This document shows, piece after piece, positions 56,076 through 64,000 of a DNA stretch of 64,000 nucleotides. The notes under the pieces are model-generated. The model was not told the DNA's origin, did not search any database, and saw only the letters and a list, made by a program, of their open reading frames with translations. A program made the translations under genes and the position numbers. Numbering within the stretch: the stretch's first letter is position 1; every line of letters starts with the position of its first letter. The DNA comes from Batkoa obscura. Its lineage: Eukaryota > Entomophthoromycota > Entomophthoromycetes > Entomophthorales > Batkoaceae. The stretch spans positions 186,001 to 250,000 of the forward strand of contig JASVEC010000037.1 in assembly GCA_030770535.1 (NCBI GenBank), in the 5' to 3' direction.

Positions 56076-57205
56076 AACTAATAACAGAGCACTTTTTTTA
56101 ATATAATTAGCTTTTAAATATTTTGAGTTAGATTTTAATTTTTTATAATTGTTTCTAATATTGTTATATTATTGGTTGATATCAGTTTCTATTCTTTATT
56201 AAGCTTGCTATTGGTGAGATTTAATAATTATTTGAAAACTTTTTCAAGTTATAGTTTATTTAGTGATGTGTTATTATATAATGAATTATGGTGTAGATGT
56301 CAACTTGTTGAATGGTTATTAGAAATTAAATAAAATTTAAAACATTTTTTAAAACGATCCTTTTACTTAGCTGAAATGACATCAGCAACTCAAATATTAA
56401 AAAATAGGCATTTCAATTAAATTTATAGCTAAAATTTGCAAAATAGGTATTGTAGTTTTTACATCATGACATAATTATCTCTAAATTCATTTATTAGATT
56501 CTCGTTTTATTATTAGAATATGAATACGTGATGAAATATTATTTGAAGTATTTCTCGATATTAATCGTTTGTTACTCTTTGGTTATAACAATGAGTATTT
56601 CGACTTGTACATATACTAGAGATTCCTTGGTGAAAAACAAAACTATTAAAATTCATTATTTTAACTTACATTTATAATCATGTGTAGTACTTTTAGATTT
56701 AGGCGCTTTTAAAAAATTATTAGTAGATGGCTAGTAATAAGGCTAGAATTATCTAATATGGTCAAGAATCTAATAAAACCACTATTGTGGCTTGTAAAGC
56801 ATTAATAAATGGAAGAGTAACAAGGATAACCAATAAAAGAGCTCATCACAAAACTCCTAGTTTCTTAAATTTAATAAATAGGATCAATTAAAGGACAGCT
56901 ATTTATCTGAGCTATTAGTTATTGGCTATTGTTTAAAACTCAAGCTCAAAGGTTTATGCCTAGAATAACAAATCAGTTTTCCGAAAACTCCAATCTCTGC
57001 TAAAATAAGGATTGAAATTAGTAAGATGATTGGTGAATAATTGATTGAGTAACTTAAAGCCCAATAAAGCTTTAAGTTGGAATTTTATTCAAATATTCAT
57101 TGGAATTTTTAACAATTAAAAGGTTCTCATTAATAGTTAGTTATCATATCAACCACTAAGGTTATTTTTTTAAAAAAGAATCCTTCAAGTAAACTAGAAT
57201 AAGTC
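56076..57205. other. Divergent intergenic region, nothing recognised
   Basis: About 1.1 kb between the paraoxonase-like gene and the PKA gene, which diverge. It presumably holds both promoters. No gene or repeat is visible. Confidence 0.45.
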
Positions 57206-58561
57206 ATGGAGGTATCTGCTCTTCTTTCCAATGATGGATATGACACCCATAAATATCAGTTAGAGGACTTTCGATTGCTTCAAACTTTAGGTAAGTTTTT
57301 AATAAAAGAGGCATAAAAATAACATAATAATGGTATGTAGGAACTGGTACTTTCGGAAGAGTTTATTTAACTAGAAATAAAATGTCATCTAATTTTTATG
57401 CTATGAAAGTATTAAAGAAAACAGAAGTAGTGCGTCTAAAGCAAGTAGAACATATCAACTCAGAAAAACAAATTTTAGCTCAAGTGAACCACCCTTTTAT
57501 TGTTAATTTGTAATACCTTTTTTAAAAAATTTAGAATTGTGATTTATAACTTTAAATATGTATTTTTTATTAAATTAGAAACTGCACTTTTCAAGACTCA
57601 GTGAACTTGTTTATGTTATTAGAATATGTACCAGGTGGTGAATTATTCTCTCATTTACGTCGTGCTGGTCGATTTACTAATCAAGTAACTCGATTTTATG
57701 CTGCGGAAATTGTATTGGCCATCGAATATTTACATAGCCATGATATTATTTATCGGGATCTTAAACCAGAAAATTTATTGATAGATACAATGGGACATAT
57801 AAAAATTACAGATTTTGGGTTTGCTAAAAAAGTAGAAGATAGGTAAATAGGGAAATCTATGAAATATAGGCTATAACATAAAAAAGAGATATTAATTATA
57901 ATTAAAATAGAACTTGGACATTATGCGGTACACCCGAGTATTTAGCACCTGAAATTATTCAAAGTAAAGGACATGGTAAAGCGGCGGATTGGTGGGCTTT
58001 AGGGATTTTAATATTTGAGATGCTGGCAGGGTAAATTTATGAAGAATTTAAGTTAGAACATATGATTAATATTACTTTTAGTTATCCACCATTTTTTGAT
58101 GATAATCCATTTGGGATTTATGAAAAGATTTTAATTGGTAAAGTCCATTTTCCAGCCCATTTTGATCCTTATGGTAAAGATTTAATTAAACGTTTGTTGG
58201 CTTCAGATAGATCTAAAAGATTGGGTAATTTAAAGGTAATAATATAGTCATACTAATATAAAATAATAATATAATTAATCAATTTATTACTAGAATGGAG
58301 CACTTGATGTTAAAAATCATAAGTGGTTTCGTGATATAGTTTGGGAGGCATTATTAAATCGCTCCTTTCAGGTAAATTAAACTATAAAAATGAACTTGTG
58401 AAAAAGATGACATATAATAATAATCATTATAGGGGCCAATTGTACCTACTGTATGTCATGCAGGAGACACTAGTAATTTTGAACAATATGAAGAACCAGG
58501 ACCAGAAGAAAGGGGAGGGGATTTAAGTGATCCTTACCGTCAGTTATTTTTGGACTTTTAA
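57206..58561 (+). CDS. cAMP-dependent protein kinase catalytic subunit (PKA)
   Basis: AGC-family Ser/Thr kinase at the end of cAMP signalling. Seven exons (57206-57290, 57341-57509, 57579-57842, 57911-58030, 58082-58235, 58294-58371, 58433-58561) join in frame to 332 aa. The Gly loop GTGTFG is built across intron 1. Then AMKVLKK (catalytic Lys), [14 protein letters not shown], the catalytic loop [15 protein letters not shown], and the activation loop [15 protein letters not shown] with the PKA-type threonine. The C-tail has [20 protein letters not shown] and ends FLDF, the PKA FxxF hydrophobic motif. The N-terminal extension is short (~20 residues) compared with many fungal PKA subunits. The activity is probably cytosolic and nuclear, held by a regulatory subunit. 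No introns are unusual. Confidence 0.94.
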
Positions 58562-59147
58562 ACATTTAATAGGATATTAATTTACTTTGCTTCGAATTTT
58601 GTTTGTTTTATCAGCCCATTTAACTACTAATATAAAATAATTTACATTTTTTTTAAAATATTGTTCAAGTTACTATTTTAAATGTAAATTTTAAATATAC
58701 TTTGGAAAGGACTGAAAGCAGGCTTATAAGGAGGCTTTACTGTTTTAATTGTTTATTTGTATTGTTATAAATAGACTATTTCTTGTTACATCCATTGTTT
58801 TTAATTACTTTTATATTTTAATGTTTTTATAGTTCCTTTTTGTAATTTTGATTATTATAAATAAAGTAAAATTTGAATTATAAAATTTGGTTTATTTTAC
58901 TGTGTTGTTTGTGTATATTAAACAAAATTGTTATTGTTTAAAATAGTTCAATTCATTTATCATCATTTTTATAATAATAATAATAACTCTCATTTCAAAT
59001 AAAAATAACATTGTTAAAAAACCGCAATTAATTATTCATCAGATACAATCTAAATCTAAAAAAAGAACATTAATTAAACCAACTAAAAGGCATAGCGTAA
59101 AAATCCAAAATTCTACTTTCAATTTTTTTAAATCAAAATTTACAATA
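58562..59147. other. Intergenic, nothing recognised
   Basis: About 590 bp between PKA and the auxilin-like gene. T-rich after the PKA stop, A-rich before the next ATG. Confidence 0.45.
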
Positions 59148-61739
59148 ATGAGTTTCTGGGATCAACATTATAATAACAAAAGCAGCAACAGTAATAGCAC
59201 TAATAACAAACCCATCAAATCTAGTGGCACTTCCTCCCCAGCTATAGATCCATTTGCTGATTTGGTAACTTTTCGTGAAAATCCAAGTGATACTAAGAAA
59301 ACCATCAATCAACAATTACAAGAAAATAAACGAGTGGATGTGAAGGTTGATAATAATTTTGTGATTCCTACTGAATGGCATAGTCCTGGCGGGAGCTATA
59401 CTAGTGGCAGTAGGAATGATAATAATACGAGTATGAATAATAATCAAAACAATCAAAAGCAAGATTATTTGTAAGTTAGATATAGATTTAATAATATTTT
59501 TTAAATTAATATATTACAATTTATAGTTCTCATAATCAATTAGATTTGGACTTTTTTTCAAGTTTAGATGTTCCACAAAAGGTAAATTAAATAAACTTAT
59601 CATAACCAATGGTTAACTAATATAGCTTAACAGCTTAATACTAACAATAATTACAATAATAATAATAATAATAGTTCAGTTAACAATCAATCCGATAACT
59701 TGTTAGATCCCTTTTCAACTTTTGATAAAAACACAAAATCAACCACAAATAATAATATAAATTCCGAATTTGATTTACTATCTGATTATAAACCCAATCC
59801 ATCTCATACGAACACAAACATATCAACTAATGTTAATGATTTTTTTTCTGATTTTAAGGATGCCACTATAAAGCATGAATCAACTCATAAAACTAACTAC
59901 AAAGAACCAACGGAACAATTCAACAATTTAAGTATAAATGACGAAGATACATTGTTTGATGCTAAATTAGCCGAGTTATTAAGTTATGGTTATGATTTAG
60001 ATTCAAGTAAAATGGCCTTAAGTATGACGAATAATGATGTTATTGAGGCTAAACAATTAATGGATGAACAAAAGAAAGTAGAATTACAAAATAAATCTAA
60101 GCCACCATTACCACAAAGAAGAGAATATGATAGCGATGATGACGAAGATAATTATTCATATGATTATAAAAATCAACGACAGGGCTTGTTCGATAAAACT
60201 AAATCATTGGCTACTAATTTTAATACGGACCAATTATTAAATCAAGCTAATGAATTAGGTACTTCTATGTTTTCAGCAGCAAATAAGTTGTTTATGAAAT
60301 CAAAACAAACGTTAAATAGCACTTGGCAAGATATTAAATTAAAACAAAGTAGTGGTACAGATACTCCTAATTCAAATAATAGTAGAACTTATCAATATTA
60401 TGGGGATAGTTCGGATGAAGAGGAAGCGGATAATGGTGGTGATTTTGTACCTTTTAAAGATGAAGTTAGGGATTATAGTGTTATGGAGAATCAAAGGTCA
60501 ACTAGCTTTAATGATAGATTAAGTCCAGTTAATAGAGCTAACCCGGTTGGTAGAGCTAGCCCATTATCTAAACCCAATTCAATTGGTAGAAATAGTCCTG
60601 TGTCTAGAGCCAATTTAATATCCAAAGTAGAGAAGCCATTACCAAAAGACAGTATCATAATCGACAATGCACAATTAAATTTAGTGGAAAATATCAAAAA
60701 TGAAGGCAACCATTATTTTAAATTAGGTCAATTTACACGCTCAATTGAAAATTATACAAAGGCAATTGAATCGATACCAAATGAACATTCCAGTTTAATA
60801 GTCATTTATAATAACCGAGCTAACAGTTATAGTAAAATGGGGAATTTTAAAAATAGTTTAAATGATTCTGAATTGGCTTTGAAAATTATTGGAGAAGATT
60901 ATGAGTATGTACCAAAACAAAAATTGGAAGGAAAAGCGGGTTTAAATCTAAAAGATTACTACGTGAAAGGAATGTTAAGGAAGGCGGAAGCTTTAGAAGC
61001 TTTAGAAAGGTTTAAAGAAGCAGAGGAGACTTATGCTAAATTGCTATTTTTATCCAATTGTTCAGCTCATAATAAAGCATTGGAAGGCGCTCGTCGTTGT
61101 AAAAAAGGATTGGAAGTGCCAAAATTGGAGAAGAAAGGTAGTGAGGCAGGTGGTAGAAATGACAAACTGGATTCTTTATTGTCTGAATTCTCTACCGATT
61201 TTGACAAGTTAACAGCAATTAAAAATGCTAAACCTAAAGTATCAAAGTGAGTGAATTATTAAGTTTCAAATAATTTAATAATATTAATTTTTTATTTCTT
61301 ATAATAGACAGGAAATCGACTCTAGCGAAGCAGTTAAAAAAATACGAGAATTAGAAAATATTAAAAATCAAGAAGAAACTATACGAATACAAACAATCGA
61401 TTCTATAGAAGCTAAAGTTAAATCTTGGAAATCAAGTAAAGAAGATAATTTAAGAGCATTATTAGCTTCATTAGATGATGTACTATGGGGAGAATTGAAT
61501 TGGAAAAAGGTTCCAATTCATGACTTATTAGATTTGAAAAAGGTTAAAAGAGTTTATATGTTAGCTATTGCTAAATTGCATCCGGATAAGGTAAGCTATA
61601 GTCATATTTTTAAGTAATGATAATGATGTTTTTTTAGTTAACCTCATCCGCTACTGTAGAACAAAAATTATTAGCTGCTTCTATATTTACCACTTTAAAC
61701 TTAGCTTGGGATCAATTCAAATTACAAAATAATCTTTAA
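59148..61739 (+). CDS. Auxilin/Swa2-type clathrin-uncoating J protein
   Basis: Cochaperone that recruits Hsp70 to strip clathrin coats. Five exons (59148-59470, 59527-59581, 59634-61246, 61308-61590, 61638-61739) give 791 aa. The disordered N-terminus has adaptor/clathrin-type short motifs (IDPFADL, NLLDPFSTF, DLLSDY). A UBA-like helical domain lies at ~229-268 (DAKLAELLSYGYDLDSSKMA). A TPR region spans ~478-605 (KNEGNHYFKLGQFTRSIENY, IYNNRANSYSKMGNFKNSLN). The C-terminal auxilin-type J domain contains VLWGELNWKKVPIHDLL and the HPDK loop (residues 755-758, at the end of exon 4), then TLNLAWDQF. This order (clathrin motifs, UBA, TPR, J) is that of yeast Swa2. The exon 3 acceptor was chosen as TAACAG because the TATAG eight bases earlier shifts the frame into a stop. 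Confidence 0.93.
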
Positions 61740-61781
61740 AATAAATAAAAAATAATTAACATTTAATTCATTTTTTATCCT

Positions 61782-62129
61782 TTATCCAATAATCTTTTTT
61801 ATTTTATCACTAACTTCTTCCACTTTTAATATACACCCTTCAATCTTTTTACCATTAAAACATTTCATCAACCACTCTACTTGTTCTTTATCTAATTTAG
61901 CTAAACAATAACCTAAATGTTGGCCTGCTTTATCCTTAGGTACATTAATAAAATGGATGGGTACTATCTTTGAAAATAACTCTTTGATCTTATAATGAGG
62001 TATACGACTAGAAATATTACTTATTTTACAAGTTGAAGTTGAAATACTGGTTTGATAAGGTATCAATGTTCTCCTAGGGATTTTGATGAGCTTGGGCATC
62101 AGCTGGAATGTTTTAAAGTTGAGGAGCAT
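61782..62129 (-). CDS. Small RRM-domain protein, probably mitochondrial
   Basis: An intronless 115-aa frame. Residues ~34-107 form one RNA recognition motif: beta-1 KISNISSRI (RNP2 position), helix YKIKELFSKI, beta-2 PIHFINVPKD, RNP1-like KAGQHLGYCLAKL, helix KEQVEWLMKCFNGKKIEG and beta-4 LKVEEV. The aromatic residues of RNP1 are only partly kept (Tyr in GYCLA). The N-terminus is basic, Ser/Thr rich and nearly free of acids (KLIKIPRRTLIPYQTSISTS), which suggests a mitochondrial presequence. Likely role: an RNA-binding factor in the mitochondrion, by inference only. It sits 171 bp downstream of the RRG7-like gene on the same strand and converges with the auxilin-like gene only 43 bp away. Confidence 0.8.
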   Translation of the reverse strand: MLLNFKTFQLMPKLIKIPRRTLIPYQTSISTSTCKISNISSRIPHYKIKELFSKIVPIHFINVPKDKAGQHLGYCLAKLDKEQVEWLMKCFNGKKIEGCILKVEEVSDKIKKIIG

Positions 62130-62299
62130 TATTAAATAAAAAAGTAATGAAAGAAAAGCTAAAAATTTTACGATTTGAATTTGGATTTTAAATAGTCAGG
62201 ATGTGCAAAAATTGAAAAATAAAATTGAAAAATAAAATATTAAGTGTATAAGATATTATTCTAATTTTATTATCTATAAATATAAACAGAAATCCAAAC

Positions 62300-62884
62300 C
62301 TAACTCTTACCGATAACTTTACTATCCCATAATAACACTACTTTATCCATATGATTGTCATTACCTTGAGAATACACCATACTGACAGTTAACTTATTAT
62401 CAAACAGTTTTTTTGTCTTATTATTCATGACCAACATTTCCACTGTATATTCAATGCCTAAATTGACAATTTTAACTAACACTAGCGGCAATGGTGAACT
62501 CAATACCTTATTAATACAAATGGTTGAAAACCCAGAATTCGCTACCAACATACCAATAGTTTGACTTTTTTCATTAATTAATACACCTTCCAACTCTCTT
62601 ACATATTTACTTCCTAATTTATGTTTGGTATTTTTACATTGCACTATGATCGGTAGCTTTTTTTCTACTAGGTTCCAATACCCTCTTAAATCTATACCTT
62701 TATCATCTTTACCTCCAACTTGAATGCTGCTGATGTTGTAATTTGATAGCTTTTTTAACGTTTGGTATTCAAACTCGCTGCCTTGATTGACATAGCTGTG
62801 TAACCCAGTGGGATGATGTAGATGTCGAATATGGGGTTGATGTAAATGAATTAGCCGTAAGGGTTTAAAAAGAGATTTTAACAT
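62300..62884 (-). CDS. RRG7-like mitochondrial protein (PD-(D/E)xK nuclease fold)
   Basis: An intronless 194-aa frame. The N-terminus is basic with His repeats (LFKPLRLIHLHQPHIRHLHH) and fits a mitochondrial presequence. The core resembles the DUF2034/RRG7 family, a restriction-endonuclease-like fold: SEFEYQTLKKL, then GGKDDKGIDLRGYW (the motif Asp), PIIVQCKNTKHKLGSKYVRE (Q-x-K motif), VLINEKSQTIGMLVANSGFS and a terminal LLWDSKVIG. In yeast RRG7 is needed for respiratory growth, but its biochemical role is unclear. The D..QCK pattern keeps the potential metal-binding residues. The basic leader and family together support a mitochondrial site. It lies on the same strand as the RRM gene. Confidence 0.82.
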   Translation of the reverse strand: MLKSLFKPLRLIHLHQPHIRHLHHPTGLHSYVNQGSEFEYQTLKKLSNYNISSIQVGGKDDKGIDLRGYWNLVEKKLPIIVQCKNTKHKLGSKYVRELEGVLINEKSQTIGMLVANSGFSTICINKVLSSPLPLVLVKIVNLGIEYTVEMLVMNNKTKKLFDNKLTVSMVYSQGNDNHMDKVVLLWDSKVIGKS

Positions 62885-64000
62885 CTTTGAGTGGAATGTA
62901 TTTGAAAAGTTAGTAAATACAATGCTATTATGCTGTATGCTATTGTTGTTGGTAATTACCGGATAGATAGTTAATTGAAACTGAGTTATTGTAGCCTATT
63001 AATAATGTTAAAGTTGATTTTTTCACAATCAAAATAATTTAATTTTGGTGACAATTCTTTGAATTCCAATTTTTAAACAAAGAAAAATTAAAATCCCGTT
63101 TCATTTTGTTCACCCTTATACATCGCAAAATTTAAAAACAATAGAACTAAGATCTCTAAATCAGCACAACTTTGAAAAACATCTAAACAAGCTCAAAATA
63201 TTTTTAAATAATAACTAAAATAAATCCGAACAAAAATTGAAACAATATGTTGGAATTAAGATAGTTTTGGTTGGAATTCGTACTGAAGCTAATTATCAGT
63301 TTGTTCAATTTGCAGGATGACTTAAATTATTAGAGATACTTTTGAAATTACAGTAAAATTTGAAAAAAGATTATTAAACCAAACAATATAAATAATTAAC
63401 TAATAAAAAATGCTTTTGTTTTTTTTGTAGTTTTTATGTTACAAAATAACAAAAAAGTTACTAACATAAAAATAATAAAGCACAAAAAACAAGACAATTC
63501 TTTTTTAAAAATCATTGAAATTTAATTAAAGAAGCATTGATTTTTGTGAAAATAATAGCTATTGATTAATGTTTTTGTATAAAAAGTCTTTTTTTGAAAA
63601 GTTTTTATTTAAACAAGTAAATCGTAATATACATATATTTATTAATTATTCTAAGCTTATAATTTTTAGCTAAATAATAAATTTTATCTAAAAAATATAT
63701 TAAAATAGCTAATAGATATAGGGATGTATTTTTATGTTTAGGAATTTTACTAAGAATTTTTTTGTTTAAATAGCGCTTAAAAGATAGAAAAATGGTGAAG
63801 CCAAAAAAACACCCCCATATGTATTGTAAAGGGCAAATATTTTAAATGAGTTTTCAAGTTGCTTATATTTTTGGTATTAGATCATGCAATATAGGATCCG
63901 ATTGTATACTAACTATTAGTTGCTACTATCAGAATCACCTTTACTCTTAGGGTAATGCTGTACAATTTAATATTTTACATTCAATGATGAATTTGCTAAA
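62885..64000. other. Intergenic to window end, with one MITE
   Basis: About 1.1 kb. MITE copy O lies at 63719-63818. A stretch near 63100-63300 looks faintly coding-like but has stops in all frames I tried. Confidence 0.45.
63719..63818 (+). mobile_element. MITE family-1 copy O
   Basis: Starts TAGGGATGTATTTTTATG, core AAATAGCGCTTAAAAGATAG, ends AACACCCCCATA. Confidence 0.87.

Noticed and set aside
1-64000. CRISPR arrays, bacterial operons, rRNA operons, phage or plasmid genes
   Set aside because: No spaced direct repeats or prokaryotic gene organisation; the intron-rich genes are eukaryotic throughout.

Overview
This is a gene-sparse, very AT-rich nuclear segment of a fungus. The fungal evidence is a Zn2Cys6 regulator, a Bli-3-type flavoprotein, an RRG7-type mitochondrial protein, and genes cut by many 45-60 nt GT-AG introns with TAG acceptors. 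Low GC, a local expansion of 7TM receptor-like genes and scattered membrane propeller proteins suggest an early-diverging lineage, possibly Entomophthoromycotina such as Conidiobolus. That placement is inference from gene content, not a search result.

Layout. 0-5 kb: tRNA-Tyr, a broken cysteine-rich GPI-type protein gene, short hairpin transposons and a GC-richer island. 5-9.6 kb: ribosomal protein uS17 (RPS11), TAN1 (tRNA acetylation) and a 713-aa Zn2Cys6 factor. 13 kb: a short HSF-type factor. 16.9 kb: tRNA-Val. 17.5-28.4 kb: two almost identical U6 snRNA genes in inverted orientation, bracketing two intronless membrane proteins, D-2-hydroxyglutarate dehydrogenase and an ABHD12-like hydrolase. 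29.5-37 kb: a Bli-3-type flavin protein, UPF1 and an Asn-rich fungal protein of unknown function. 39-46 kb: three 7TM receptor-like genes (two in a tandem duplication that includes their upstream DNA) and tRNA-Phe. 48.5-49.8 kb: a cytochrome P450 pseudogene. 50.7-62.9 kb: a denser housekeeping block with SRP14, HSDL2-type SDR, exosome RRP42, a paraoxonase-like protein, the PKA catalytic subunit, an auxilin/Swa2-type J protein, an RRM protein and an RRG7-like protein.

The housekeeping genes cover RNA biology (U6, UPF1, RRP42, TAN1), translation and targeting (RPS11, SRP14), mitochondria (D2HGDH, RRG7-like, RRM protein) and signalling (PKA, 7TM receptors). They are not an operon or an obvious cluster. 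Intergenic DNA carries about fourteen copies of a ~100 bp terminal-inverted-repeat element with TA-type ends, a second 186 bp hairpin element, and relics of genes and of one probable LTR-type retroelement. I see no clearly new biological system. The best second-look items are the inverted U6 pair with an unusual 3' UUCG hairpin, the receptor tandem duplication, the MITE family, and several decayed coding islands.
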